Of a stretch of DNA of 64,000 nucleotides, positions 1-13,578 are shown piece after piece. Numbering within the stretch: the stretch's first letter is position 1; every line of letters starts with the position of its first letter. The translations under genes were made by a program, and so were the position numbers. Location of the stretch: positions 530,001 to 594,000 of the forward strand of contig JAQGDQ010000109.1 in the NCBI GenBank assembly GCA_030141605.1. Reading direction: 5' to 3'. The notes below the pieces were generated by a model. That model searched no databases. It saw only the letters and a program-made list of their open reading frames with translations, and had not been told where the DNA came from. Origin of the DNA: Tubiluchus corallicola. Lineage: Eukaryota; Priapulida; Priapulimorpha; Priapulimorphida; Tubiluchidae.

Positions 1-1880
1 CGAATTCTTACAGTGACAATTAGATGCTAACACACGAGATTTTATAATATTCTTTTCACATTTGATCACAAGCTACATATTCGATGTTTTCAAACAAAAA
101 CTCTATTGATGCAGACAATAACTCTTGGAACTATTGCACCAACTACATGTATTTTTAGTCATGCGCAAATACTTTTCAAAACTAACTAGTTGCATTTACA
201 AATTATGTTTGCAAAACAGTATGCAGTTTCTGATATAATTACTTCGAGGTTGCTGCATCCCAGGATAAGATAATTGCTGCTGTCAGCAAGTGGGTGCAAC
301 CATGCAGTCCAGTTTCATTTTCACATTATGTTGTTGCGGCTTGATTAATGTTAAGTCCGAATATTTTTGGATAATGATAAAATTTGCATCGTGGCTCTTC
401 TTAGACTTTTTCTTGCATACATGCAAATATTATTGAAGCTATGGTTTGACCCAAGTGTTGTAAAGTAGAATTTTGAGCATGATTCTAATGATGCTGCTAT
501 TAAATGCGCAAAAGGTTAATACAATGCCGTGCATGGCCCTTACTACATTACAACTGAATTAGGGATTCCACTTTGTCACCCAAGAGGCACCTGTATTTTA
601 CAGCTTCAAGTTGAAGCCTTCAACTGACATATTTTTAAAAGTAGTACAATATACTTTCCTTTCTTGTACTTTGCTTTATGATTTCAGTACTGTGGCATTT
701 GTTACTTGGGTACCAAGTTTCATAAATGGAAAAATAATGCATTATTATCATGATTTATATCACATTCTCTTCTCTTTCTTGTAGAATTTTGTTGCCACTC
801 AGTTTCCCTTCTAGTGTTTTGTTTTGTAGTTTGTGGCAATGCTATGTGAAAGGGTTAAAGAAATAGCAATTGAGTAATTGACATGATTTTTAAATTGAAA
901 GCACCATAGCTTTTCTTTTTTCCAGGGTTTTGGTACATGCAGTTGGACTCGGCTCATGGTTACTGTTGCTGTGCAAAGCTGTATTTACTCTTCTCATATC
1001 ATCTGTAGCAATGCAACTGTATTTAGGATTAACACAAACTGTCAATTCTCACAAATTGTAGCTAAAAACTTGCCTGAGTGGTGACTTTCTTAAATAATTT
1101 TTAAAGGAATACCATTATCCGTGTAAATTAGTATTTCGGTCAGAGAAGCTGACACAATGGTTGTACAGTAATAAGTTAGTAATTCGTGTTGTAAATTTTA
1201 ATGATCCTTGTGTGAATTTTCATTCTGATAATTTCTGAAAAACTCAGAACACTTCTCAGTAACAAGTCTCAGAAGCTTTTAAAAAACTTTGTGACAAAAA
1301 TGGAATTTTGCTTTAATATTTACATATTTTATTGCACACTTATTAAACTAAAAAATTCTGGAGTGTTATTTGAAGTTTGTTAAGTTTGTAATGTAGTTTT
1401 ACAAAATATTTGGCTTGCCATCAATAGCATATTTGATTTCAACTGTGTTTAGGCAGCTCAACAAACATTGAAACTACCAAAAACAGTGGTTCATTAGATA
1501 GTAAGATTACTGCTGTTCTGTAACAATATAATTCTGTATTATGCAAAAGAGACAAAGCATCTTTTGTTCTTTTGTTGTCATCTTGAAAACATTGTTGGCC
1601 GCTAGACAGTTTTACAGCTTGCAAAAACATGTCCACTGTATAGCTGCTAATTCTGTATTTGGACGTTTATTAATAAAAATGTAGTAAAATTTGCATTTTA
1701 ATCAGCATTTTGGGCTACTATGGATATCTCAAATATAAACGGTCATTTTCTCTGACTGAAATAACAGGTTGACAGGATATCTAGATTAAGCCATGACACA
1801 GGTGAAATGCCTCTGTTGCATCAGGAGGTTTTCCTGTTACCAACCTGAAAGTGGTTTAAGAACAATGAAGATCAATGATA

Positions 1881-1952
1881 AACATAGTTACATGTTACTT
1901 CCTAAGGGGGCCAAGCAACATAGTTACATGTTACTTCCCAAAGGGGACAAGC
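1881..1952. repeat. 36-bp direct tandem repeat, two copies
   Basis: The unit beginning AACATAGTTACATGTTACTT occurs at 1881-1916 and again immediately after at 1917-1952, with only a few substitutions. It is a simple local duplication that falls inside a short chance open frame. Confidence 0.8.
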
Positions 1953-4649
1953 AGATCACTCTAGCTTGCTACTAACTCATTTCTGGGATGAATATATGAT
2001 ATAACAAATATGCTCAAAAATTTTTTTGGACGAATTCTGTCTCAAAGTGAACATCCAGTATCCTTGTTGTGATTTTGCAAATCTTCTTATGCAAAAAAAA
2101 AAAGGAACAAAAGCGAGCCTGTTTTTATATATTTTGAATTATAGTTTGTGGTTTGGATCACTGATTAATGGCTATGCCTGATGAGCATTCAAAATTAGGT
2201 ACAGTGCTAGGAAACGCATGAAAAATTTATCTATAGAATCTTGATACATGTTAGCTTAATGTAACTGAAGACAGGCTTGTCATGATCCTCCATTATTCAC
2301 ACTTACTAGCTTACGCAAATTTCATCTTCAATTACAGCAAGATTATCAAATTGTTTAAACATACATCATTTTTTTATTAAAATTTTCCTTAATATTGACA
2401 GTCAATCATTAACAATAATTTTACTTGCAATCTATAAACATTGGCTGAATCAGACCCAATGTTTATTAATGCAAAAACTAGAAACTCTACTACTCTATTG
2501 CTTTTACACCTGTTGACTCTTAAATCAACTTTCATATTGCTTATTAGCAGGTGACATTAGTTTTACACTTTAATAAAAAAAACTGTGCCAATTTATCCAC
2601 ATAATGCAATGGAACATTAAAAAACTTACTGTAACAAGAACTGGCAGTTTTTAGAAAAAACCCAAGTTTACGCCACTGCAATTACACATAATCATGAGAT
2701 CCACTTACAATAGCTAGAAGCAAATTTGCCAGAAAACGTTTGAAATTTAATGATGGATATAATCATTGCCACATTTATGCTGATCAAAAGAACATCGCTG
2801 ACATCAAACAAGTTTAGAATTTCCTAAACATGATTATGTTGCAAGAACAACAGATATCATATGCAAGGAAAAATGAGAGAACAAAGAACCAAATTTTCTT
2901 TCAATCCATCCAACTTACAAAAAGAAATCTTTAAGTCTCCTATAAATCTGGCACAGTAAATGCAACAACTCATGTTTAAAACAAAACATCCATTAAGAAC
3001 AGTAATCAAGTTTGAAATGCAAGTGGGATTTTTATAACACAAAACGACTTTTCCCTAGTTTTATTTACAATACCTACTTAATGAGGCTAATAGAAAAATA
3101 AACAACAATCTACATACTTGTCAACCAAAAAACACATTCTGCTTGCAAGTTTTTGCAGAACCATCGATGTGCTCATATTGCCTGGTTCCACAATGTCAAC
3201 TAGAAAAAGTCAAAGCATTTTCACTCAAATTATTAAAAATATGAGCACAAAAGTTAACTTAAACAAACAGGTATAGAAAATGAAAACCCACCGCTAATGG
3301 AGAAATAATAAAAATAGCGTGTTCAATTTCTGAGAGCTTACGGTTAACTTAAAGGTGCTTATTACACCCTAAAAGTGCTTATACTTAAATGCTGTGTATT
3401 ATAGAAATTAGAATTATAGAACTTGCATTTTAGTGAATAAAAAGCCATTGTAAACTGTCCAGCTACCTGATTTTGTGACGGAAAACTGTATTTTGCTATC
3501 AGGCTTCCATTGGCAACAAAATTACAGTGCACAGGTCTGACAAATGTAACATTTTATTGTTTGCTAGTTTGCATCTTTTTATGAAAAAGTGAGAGCAGTC
3601 TGTTTCAAACCTAGTCTGATGTTACATATTCAATAAATTAGGTTTAAAACAAAACACATAATTAAAGGTGTTATTTTGATATTAGGGATGAAGTTAGTGA
3701 TTTCCTGCATAGAATGGCTATACAGTGGGAGAGAACGGGGGGTAGAGAAAGAGAGTGAGCAAACACTTTACGGCTATTTTGCTATAAGGTTGTGTCATTG
3801 ATGACTATAGAAACAAAACTCATTTTTATTTTATAATTTTGATTTCTAAGTTTTCTCTCCGTCCCTTTCCAGTAAGTGATGTGCGCAAGTTGAATAACCA
3901 TTTTTGAAAATTACACATGCCTGCAATATAACCCAAAAAACTAAACATGGCTGACAACCCTGTGCACATGTAAATGAAGTGAATTCTTGATCTCTTTTAG
4001 ACCTGTACCTGTCATAGGTATTTGAAGTTTTAAACAAAGCACGTGACACCAAGAAAAGTTTTTTCTGTGTGAATATATGTCTACAGCAAGGATTTAAACT
4101 TTTGATTATTGGCAAACACAGAGACAAAAAGTTTAAAAGAAATATTTCCCTGGATATTCTTTTCGGGGTGTCAGCACCTAAAAGGGCATTTCTAATGTTT
4201 TAAGTTACTACTGGAGCTATCTACTATTAATTTACTATTGAAGCTTGCAACTTGCAAGTCAATCACATGCACGTAACGCACAGTATTCTCAACACTTTTC
4301 TTGTCATCTGAGCAATAACTGGGAAACTGTGATTTGTTTGTCCTGTGAGAGTGAACGCCACTGTACAAGTTTTACACTGTAGTAATATTTTATTGGCACC
4401 CACTGGCTCTTTCATAAAGTAAGAACAGCACAAATAAAAATAATAGACTTATTTCTAATCTCAAATAAACACTTGTAAAACATCATGAACAACAGTTTCT
4501 ATAAGAATATCTTCAATATCAGTGTCAATTTCATTGGCAAGTCACTGTTCACTCATGCTTACATCTTTACGGGGGTATAAACAGTAAGCAAGACAGCTTA
4601 CCATGTTTACAACGTCATTTATCAGTGATGAAAATGGCAGCAAGTTTGT

Positions 4650-4655
4650 TTTATT
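4650..4655 (-). terminator. Candidate poly(A) signal of TOMM40
   Basis: The reverse strand reads AATAAA here, about 120 nt downstream of the TOMM40 stop codon, the right distance for a short 3' UTR. This is inference from motif and position only. Confidence 0.35.
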
Positions 4656-4776
4656 CACAAATGGCACAAGTGTCATAACAATATGATAGAAATAAAGACA
4701 AATATACAACCCTACCAAAGTTTAAAAGACAGATGAACGAATAAATGTTTCCTAACAAATTAAGTCTCCACCACTG

Positions 4777-7700
4777 TCAACCCAATATGAGACCTGCTCC
4801 AACTCGTGTAGCATTTTTCTGATGGTTGACCAGTGCACTAATGGCAAACGTGAACGGTAGTGGAGGTAATTTTTTCTCAAGAACAGCTCCTACCATCAAA
4901 TTACTATCAAGCATTCCTACAGCATGAAAAAAAGTTGTTGATCACATGAAATCCATGCAACAAAATAAGTATACTAAAAAGCTCTTTGGCCTAGTGACAA
5001 AATTTCTTTTAATTTTATAATTTTAATTTGTAAGTTTCTTTTCAATGTGAGTACTTATCATAGGCTGTATATCAATTTTAGCATAGTTGCTTAGTAAGCG
5101 TAATTTTATTTTATCAAATATGCATTATATAGCTAATACAGAAGCTCCAAAATCCAATAACTTGAGATTCAATTTATTACAAAATGCAGTTATAATGAAA
5201 ATACTACAGATGAAATTTAGCATTTGTTTTTAAGTTAGTACACTTCAGGCTTGCTTGAAAGCATGAAATAAACACATGCAAATTTTAAAATACAAGTATA
5301 CGTTTATTTTAAAGGTAAGTGTAACATCACTACTTCAAATGTGCTTTATATGTTTGCAAGTTGAAGAAATATGCACTGTCAGAATAAGTAAGTAAATAAG
5401 AAGCTTTTAAAAACAAGATCACTCATAATTCTGCAAACCATAAAGAATAATGGTTTGACAAAATTTAGCATGCTCTCTGAAAGAGTCAAACTATTAATTA
5501 TTCTTCTCAAATAGTCAGAAAATGTAAATCTTGATTAAAAAGAATAATATTATCCACGTTTTTTCCACTTGACTATAAAGTTCTATTGACAGTCAAGGCA
5601 GTACTATAAATGTAAAATTTAAGTAATCAAACTACCACAACTTCAGAAGACAAGCTTCCATTACAGAAGGCCTGCACTTACCTCTAAAAACTAAATTAGC
5701 TTTGGGCACATCGACTTGATAACCAATTGTTGCTACACTTTCTTTTAATCGGAAATTTGTTTCTAGCTCAACTCCGACCTGAACTTGTTCTTTGCCTTTG
5801 TGCCAGTAGCAAGCATGAAGACCGGCACTGCCAATTTGAGCACTTGCTACATAATTGTCACCTAAAAAATTATTTAGTACATGTACAAGCAGAGACCACC
5901 AATGGCACCATTAAATTTAAGAGATCTAAGAAGAGTGATCTAAGAAAATTAAATTGATATCTCGTTGATGGCTCTTCTGATTTAGTATCTTCTTTGAGCA
6001 CTATGCTTTGCCAGTTAAATAATCTGGTTGCTCTATGACAGGCAGTCTGTCTATCGAAATGCTGAGCTGCTCGTCTAATTTTTTATGGTATTGTTAATAC
6101 CATAAACAAAACCGGACACAATGTTAAACTGTACGTCAAAACAACCTGTTCTTTAAAATCTTGAAAGGAAACATACTAATTATTATTATACGAACACAAT
6201 TTCACATTCGCGCCACAAGTTTTTCGCTGTTACATGTATTTCGCCATTTGCTAGTTAGACGGGCACTAGGGCCTGCATTTCCGAAACCGTTGCACAAAAA
6301 TAGGTGCTGTACTTCTCAGTTCAGACGTGTTAGTTTGTGATGAACTACACACATTCTACACCTCATACGTCAGAGCAGCGGTAAATTCGATATTTAAATT
6401 TTTATCTTAAAACTTGCCAAGTTTTAGTACAACACACTGAATCTCTTACAGTAACACTGTATTTCAATTTTCGTTTTCGCAAATACAGGCAACACTCTCA
6501 TGGAACATTTTTGATGTTAAAAATTAGGTTAGTTTGTGATGTCATCATTAGTTGAACACGCCCGCCGTTAATTAAGACTTTAATCTATTACTTAATTATC
6601 AATAATTGCAGTATTAATTGTGTTAAAATGTATACTTTTTGTCGGACTTGAAAATGTGCCAGTATATGAAAAATCATCATGTCTTCCTTTAAGTCAGTAA
6701 TGTTGTGTAAGATCTTTATTTAAAACAAAACGTTTCGGGAATATCCATTACCGCATTCTTTCATCAATGAAAAATAAAATGTTTGCAATATTGTAATTGG
6801 AACATCATATTTTTCAGTAAAATTGGAAGTGACAATTGCATACAATCTAAAAGTTTCGTATTAAAATGTTCAATATGTTAAATAAAACTGTTGTTTGTTT
6901 TTAGACTGCTAAATGTTACTAGCTTTGTGATATAATTTTAAAGTCAACTGTTTTAAAGTCACAACACTGGAGCCCCATTTATCGTAACAAAGTGCTTGAA
7001 ACAGCATTGTAAGCCTGGGACAAACAAGTTTTTGAAGAACATAGTTAGGCCGCGTTTCCACTGCGTCCGCACAGACAGACTTTTCTGTCTGCACGTTTTA
7101 CGTCCGCAAAAATTGTTTCCATTGGGTTCGCACCCATTCCGTAGCATCCTACAAAAATATCATAGATGCAAAGAAATTTTGGGCTTTCTAGAAGAAATAA
7201 TCATTTGATTTTGCTTGGTTAAAGAAAAGGGCAGATAGGCAACACAGGAAGTGATTACATTGTTTTTTAGCTCGAAACAATGAACAGCTAGGCAAGTATC
7301 ATCACATTGCAATAAACGAGGAGTTGGACATACCTAAATTAAAAATGCAACTTGCAACGTTCTGGAATTTAAATAGATTGCGTCTATTTATTGAAAGAGA
7401 ATAGTCATTGAAAGAGAAATAATTGTTGCATATAATTTTCATCATTGAAACTGTGTTTAACTGTGTGCAATGTAAATTTAAGAACCTGCAATATTGTAAA
7501 TAGCAATAGATCAGCAGACAAAATCGAAATACTATAACAATTATGCCATATAGCGACTATTTAGAGTGTGTAATTATTTACTGTAAATTTAAAAATTGCC
7601 TTGAACGAAGAATGGCAAAACCGAGCTAAATTTCCAAAACTTTAGAAAGTAGTAAAATTAATAACAAAAACTAAATGTCCAACATTCTCCAATGACCTCA

Positions 7701-10700
7701 AAAGGTTTTTCAGTTAGCAAAGATCTTGTAAAGTATCTGTGACGAAGCCAAATTCTACGTGTATAATTTATTCCTTCTTTATTACGAAAACGCACTTTTC
7801 CGTCCGCAAAAAAAGGTTTGACAATTAAAGTGTGGATCCATGTGAGTACGTGGCTTTCCATGCAGACACAGTGGAAGTGACAAACACGTAAACTATAATT
7901 TACAAAAGCGCGCTATTGCTTCATTTCTTTTCCGTGTGAGTCATACAAAAAAAGTCTGTGTCTGTGCGGGCGCAGTGGAAATGCGTCCTTAATTTGCTCA
8001 AATATGAGAAAAGGCAACATAGGTAAATGGTGCAGTCTTACCGGCATATTTTCCTCCAATACTTAATACTCCTATTCGTCCACCTGGTACTTGTACACCT
8101 TGTTGATAAGCATATTCCGCACCAAGTGCTAATCGTTGCGTTACGGCTTGCATATAATGAATTACACCTACACCTGTAACACAAACAAGAAGAGGTATTT
8201 TATAATAACAACTTGAAGAAATTTAAATTCTTCATTACAGAAAAAGAAAACATCGAGGTAAAAAATCAAAGCTATAAGCGAAAAGCCTATATATATATAT
8301 GTAAAGTTATGTTCTTTAAGAGGAACTGCAGAGTCGCCCCAAGATATAAGTGAGATATATAATCACTCCTAGTGCTAAAAATGGACTGATGCTTTAGAAT
8401 CACAAAAAATTAACAGTTCACTATTGAACTACACACAGCAATACATTAAATGCACATTTCAAGAGAACTCTTCTAAATGAGAATGAGTTTCCCAAAAATA
8501 CTGAATTACTGGCCGAATGACGGCTGTGAAACCCTTTTATATAAAGCTTGAAAATGGGTATATGAAAACAGGAATGGTTGCATTATTCACATCATTGTGA
8601 TAGTTCATTTACAAGTTACACTGTCAAAAAAGTAAGTGGTCATGGATACAGTTCTTCTTCTCCACCATCAGAAAAGTAACTACATAGTTACAGTTACAGT
8701 TCCTTAAAGAGTAACAGTTAGACGAAGTTATTACATGTGACAAACGCTAGACTGAAGACGCATTGCTTGACTTGCACAACAGAAACTAGTGCATAATAAC
8801 AATCAACTGTACACTACTGAAAGAAAAGTATAACTGGCAGAATGCAACATTTATACAATGAGCATTTAATGAACTTTTGGCTTGATTCTAGGTAAATATT
8901 GAAGCAGGAGTTTCATTATTTCCATTACAATAAAAAAGAACTAGTTACAGTTTCAAGATAAAAAATTGTAATTCATTACTGTTACAATTCCACAAATTTT
9001 GAACTATTTTTTGGAATTAATTACATTCGTAGCTTGTTATTCCCATCACTTATTATTAAAAAGCAAGAGATGGTAGCAGTACGATGCAGTTTTTGAAATT
9101 TCAAACTTATAAATGATGTGGCAGCAACTCTTTCAAATGAGTACATTTATATCTCACAAGAAGACTAGAGGGCTACAAAAGTAATTTGAGTGTCAATTTC
9201 AAACTGATATTAATTGTGTACTACTAGCTTATCTAGCTAAATAAAATTTTATTGCAGTATGTGCACAAAAGCCATATTTAGACAATTTTGAAAAAAATGC
9301 TACTAGCCATCAACTCTATAATAGACACACAGCAAGACAGAAACCATACTGAACCAATCTGTCACTAACCTGATTGGTTAATAACATCTAAGTTGCCAAC
9401 AGTTACAGATGCCGTAAAGTCGGAACCTCTGTAATCTGTTGTTAATTGAGAAGCTGCAAACTTTGATTTTTGAATCTGAAACAAAAAAATATCAGTTATT
9501 GATTTGGCAGTGATTCCTCATTCACAAAAGGGTTAATCAACTGATGTCTGGAGATGTATTTCTGAACAACTACAGTGTTTTACATATTATTTTGCAAAGA
9601 TGTCAAGGTTGGAGTTTCAATTACATGGTTATATCTTCCAAATCTGCCGTAATTAATATTCATTTCTCTACATATAAATACTATATAACATTACATGTAT
9701 ACAAAAAAACAAACCCAGCAGATTTTAAATCAGTACCATCCATTAATCCTCTAGACAGCTAACAAGCAAAAAGTACATGCTAATAAGTTAGCACAAGTAA
9801 AGAAATATTAAATTAGCCTTTCCAAATAACTCCTGCAATTAATTTTTGTTTGGAAAGTTATTTTACATTTCGCAGAACTTTGAATAAAACTAAACACTGA
9901 ACTAAAAAGTACTATTAATACAGAAGCATTCTTAATAAAATTCTATTAACTATAATCAATTTTCCGCTATAAAAAGTGCAAGCAGTTGCGTAAAATGTCA
10001 CCACAATCTGGTGCAGATATTAATAATGCTATCCACACAAAAACAAAAAATTGTATATTACAATTTGTTTTACCCGACTGCTGTGTCCCTTGAGTGAGTT
10101 GTGTCTCTTTTTGTTTTTTCATTTCAATGTAATGAAGATAAATTTAAAATTGTATGATGTTATGAAGAACAACAGAACTAATTACCTGAGCAGCAAATTT
10201 ACACTGAATATTAGGTGTAAATTTGTGAATGATATTGGCATTCATGTCACCACTTGGGTCGATATCACCTAATAGAATTGGAAATGCCTGAAAAGAGAAA
10301 AGACAAATTTTAGAAATATAAACATGGGTCATAACAATTCTCAACAAAAACGTTAACTGTGAAAACGTTCTTATACGATAACAGAAAATGTAGCAAGTCC
10401 CTGCTTAACAATTCCCAATTTAGTCACAATTCATTTTAACGATGATGCATATTTGATACACATTCCCTTGCTTAGTGACAAATGTTTCACTTTAATGGCA
10501 AATTTTTGACTCAGTAAGTTCAGTTTAAACTGCTAAATTTTGTTTGCTGTACTAACACTTTATAAAACCACCACTACCAAAGGGAAATTAAAGCTACTTC
10601 ATAACAAACTCTCAAACTGACACATTTCTATATCACTCTGTTCAGCACAACTAAAAACATGACCAGAGGAAGAAAGAAGAAAAGTTAGGACGATTATGAG

Positions 10701-13578
10701 ATATAAAAAGTTGAACATTTTAAGGCAGTTTCATGAAAAAAATTAGGCATCAAAAAGTTCATAACTAATCTTTGTTTATTACTTAAAGCAGTTCTTTGCC
10801 ATACTCTAAAACAAGCTACCACCACTAAGCGAAGACTTACTGTAAACATATTAACAAGCTAGCTTTTAATGTACAGTGAAATAATAATTATTAAAAGTAG
10901 ATTTTGCATATATATTATAAAATTACAGTAATTACTAACAAGTGATGTTAAAAATGATAAATCAGTCATAAAAATTTGACAATACTATTATACTCCACTG
11001 TGTGCCTATCACGTGTCTATCTGTCTGCATATGTATCATATACTACAGCAATACTGCAACAGTACTCATCTTGTAGGAAGTATGGCATTTGTTACAAAGA
11101 AATGTGTGGAAGCAAAATGTAAACCTAGACGAAAGTTGCTAACTACTGAAAAAAACTGCGAAAATTTTGCAAGCCATTGTTCTGAAACTAGCTTGAAACT
11201 CCGGGTTATTTTACTAAACAGGATCACACATGTTATATTATAGTCCTCACATGCTTAACCTGTTAACTTTTTAAATGTACATTTGTTAAAAACTAGCCAT
11301 AAAAATTTAAAAAAAACACAAATTGTTTATATGGCACACACATAATCAAACATACAGCACATTACATATACCAATGATACAGAGCAAATACTATACAAGT
11401 AATACCTCAGTGGGACTATACTGTTTTGTTCCTACGTAAGTAGCACCAAATCTATATCCACTTGGTTGAAGAGCTGACATGGTTATTGTGTGACTAATCT
11501 GGAAGTGATTGCTTAGTCCTTTATTAACTAACAATTTGATTCCATCGAAATTGACTGGCATAACATCTGCAAAAGTAAATCCATAAAATGAAATTAATGA
11601 GGTAAAAGTTTTACCAACATTGTATTCATCGCAAGTTACCATGGCAATACATACCATTAGTTTATCACATCTGCTACACAAATGGCTAGTCACAAATCGG
11701 CTGTAAATTAAATGTGAATCCAACTAGTAACCTGATAATTTAGCTTAGCATGTACATTTTCTATCAACATAGGAACTAAAGACCTAAATAAGTAACTTAA
11801 TTAGAGTAATTACTAATAGAAAAGTTGCAGACAGTGGTTTTATGTACTAACTGCACAGGCCTGAACTGTACCACTGCGCATGAATGTGGGAATGCAAGGG
11901 CTTGTGTCTAAAGAGAACTATAAAAGATTACTATACTGTTATTCCAGATTAATTACAACTGGTGATATTACTACATACTTATTTTAGCCTTTACAATGTC
12001 ATTATTTAAAATAATAAGAGAACTGTTATAATGAAGTTGTTAAAATATTTTACAATTTCATAAATTATACTAATGTAAGAGCATTATGGCGTCAATTATG
12101 TCAGCACTCCCTCTATCATATTAGTTACTTCCTAGTTGTGATGTAAGCTTTACTATTTACTGTTAATCTCCACCCAATCTGAGCTTCCTGCTGGAGTCAG
12201 CTCCAATGTTACTGTAATGCGGAAACCCAGGTGTCAGTGCCCCTAGTTACAGTGGAAAAACCTTGTTTTTCTCAACCATATTGCACCATGCGTGGAAGAT
12301 CTTCCTTTGCTGACAGGAGAAGAGCAAGATTAATATGCAAGCAAAAGGACATAATTTTGTTCATGGACATTTCATTATAGCATTCTCATGATATCATAGT
12401 AACGGAATTACATAATTGATGATTTATGACGACAGCATGAATGATGTGATATCTGATGACATGGTAATTGGAGATATTGAAAATTTTGATTTATGAACGA
12501 CATATACCTTGACAATGATGTGTATGACACTCAGTACTAGTTTTGACTGAATAATGTCATGGTTAAATAACTATATTGTTTTGTGGATGAATTAAAAGTT
12601 ATGATAATTATGATATTTCGGCGATTCTACTGAATAATTATATCAATTACTATGAAAGATGATAATTACATTAATATGATTATTGTGCATGCTTACTCTG
12701 TGCAGAAAGTATACTAATTTTTTGCTAGCTTCATGTAAAAGCTATCCTTACTGTATTTACCTTATACACATCTATATTTAAGCCAAGCCACACAGAAGCT
12801 GACTTCATTTAGTGACGTTTATTACTCGCATGAGTGAATATGATATTACCACAGTAACCTGCTGGCGCCATCTGTGTTCTATAATCGAAATTATATTCAC
12901 AAGTAACATACATAATAGTGGTGCCACCGATGGGTTACAGTTAATTCAAATCACTGGCAGTATTTGGTGGTGATGCCTTTCAACCACTAACCGAACAGAC
13001 AAATGAATGTTTATGGTGCTGCCACATTGCGAGGCTTGGATTAATTAGAGTTAGCATTTGCAAAATTCTCATATTTTCCTTGCGTAAAGGTAGAGAAGCA
13101 TCAGAGCACTATGGCTTCAATTGTACTAGCACTCCCTTCTATTTTATTACTTGTGACTTAAGCTTTACTATTTACTGTTGATCTTCGCCTCCCTGTTGTA
13201 GTCAGCTTTAGCATTACCATCTGAAGTTAAAACAATGGGCAACATGATGAAGCTCAAAGTAATGTGAAACAAAAAAACTAACAAAAGCACAAAACGCACC
13301 ACTCTTGTTTTAAAATGATTTTATATTAGTTATCTACAAAAATTATCAATACACCATAAACACCAACCTTTACATTTTTTATGTAACTCTTCAAAAGTTC
13401 CGGGGTGATCGTGAGCGTCGGGTGGCTGAGGTTGCTCCTTTATTACAGAATCTGGTACAGCCTGAGCAGGAGAATCGGCTTCACGAGTCACTGGTTGTTT
13501 CGTTGAACTTGGAGTTCCAGCAGTAATTGGAGGCGCAGGGGGTAACGTCTGCGGTCCAAGAGCTAATACATTACCCAT
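4777..13578 (-). CDS. TOMM40: TOM40, mitochondrial import receptor channel (7 exons)
   Basis: Tom40 is the beta-barrel channel of the TOM complex in the mitochondrial outer membrane, through which nearly all nuclear-encoded mitochondrial proteins enter. Seven exons join in frame: 13368-13578, 11406-11566, 10186-10287, 9370-9475, 8042-8173, 5682-5861 and 4777-4916. They total 1,032 nt (343 residues plus stop), against 361 in human. All introns are GT-AG with matching phases. The start is supported by the typical animal N-terminus MGNVLA followed by a Pro/Ser-rich cytosolic segment. Diagnostic motifs include VNKGLSNHFQ, ATYVGTKQ.SPTE, YRGSDFTA, GYQVDVPKANL and the last strands EKKLPPLPFTF and VGAGLILG at the C-terminus. 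These cover the eukaryotic porin-3 domain from about residue 70 to the end. Introns carry a dispersed repeat (about 6095-6655) and a MITE (7048-7988). Identification is secure. Only untranslated ends are undefined. Confidence 0.96.
6095..6655 (-). repeat. Dispersed repeat family R1, copy 1
   Basis: The reverse complement of this block aligns over most of its length with the blocks at 21878-22460 and 46215-46812. Shared landmarks in order are ATTTTAACACAATTAATACTGCAA, a GGCGGGC or GACGGGC stretch, a tract ending in TAAGATAAAAATTCAAAT, a CATTTCTGAAATGCAG-like stretch, and a tail containing CAGTTTAA. It lies in the TOMM40 intron between exons 5 and 6. No coding capacity or clear terminal repeats were found, so it is probably a non-autonomous mobile element of unknown class. 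Confidence 0.75.
6731..6770 (-). other. Penelope/hammerhead-like module (TGATGA...CGAAACG)
   Basis: On the minus strand, TTGATGA is followed after about 24 nt by CCGAAACG, and the interval contains complementary GAAT and ATTC segments that could form a short stem. This spacing of TGATGA and GAAAC boxes resembles hammerhead ribozyme cores reported in Penelope-like retroelements. The conserved leading C is replaced by T, so an active ribozyme is doubtful. Confidence 0.3.
7048..7988. mobile_element. Non-autonomous PIF/Harbinger-like MITE
   Basis: The left end reads GGCCGCGTTTCCACTGCGTC and the right end, reverse-complemented, reads GGACGCATTTCCACTGCGCC. The inverted repeat continues through CGCACAGACA for about 40 bp. 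Both ends are flanked by TTA (7045-7047 and 7989-7991), the 3-bp target site typical of PIF/Harbinger elements. The 941-bp body has no transposase frame. It sits in a TOMM40 intron, ending about 53 bp before exon 5 in transcript order reversed. Confidence 0.75.
8636..9050. mobile_element. Possible hAT-type MITE remnant
   Basis: The right edge reads, reverse-complemented, AGTGATGGGAATAACAAGCT, a terminus style common in hAT MITEs. Repeated GTTACAG and GTAACT tracts occupy the interior and a weak counterpart (AGTGGTCATGG) starts near 8636. No clean target duplication was seen, so both the left boundary and the class are uncertain. It lies in the TOMM40 intron between exons 4 and 5. Confidence 0.35.
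12083..13215. repeat. Diverged 130-bp direct repeat pair (12083-12215, 13100-13215)
   Basis: Two blocks share the sequence around AAGCTTTACTATTTACTGTT and flanking similarity: AGAGCA(T/C)TATGGC(G/T)TCAATT upstream and GTAGTCAGCT-like sequence downstream. They are in the same orientation about 1 kb apart, inside TOMM40 intron 1. They may be two copies of a short element or terminal direct repeats of an eroded one. Nothing recognisable as coding lies between them. Confidence 0.55.

Larger units (their letters stand above)
1..4776. other. Intergenic AT-rich stretch, no gene recognised
   Basis: No open frame here resembles a known protein and no chain of exons with compatible phases could be built. 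The right end must hold the 3' UTR of TOMM40. A reverse-strand AATAAA at 4650-4655, about 120 nt beyond the TOMM40 stop, is a plausible polyadenylation signal and another lies at 4388-4393. A 36-bp unit is repeated twice at 1881-1952. A few short frames flanked by splice-like dinucleotides (2700-3540, minus) were examined and not accepted. Confidence 0.5.

Noticed and set aside
1793-1975. Plus-strand 60-codon frame
   Set aside because: Half of it is a recent 36-bp tandem duplication and it has no homology.
2699-3536. Short minus-strand frames with splice-like borders (about 3467-3536, 3118-3199, 2919-2947, 2700-2830), some protein-like
   Set aside because: Phases of successive pieces do not agree and no protein family is recognised; chance is the simpler explanation in AT-rich DNA.
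3846-4127. Minus-strand 93-codon frame downstream of TOMM40
   Set aside because: No similarity, no splice or start context, and composition typical of noncoding sequence.
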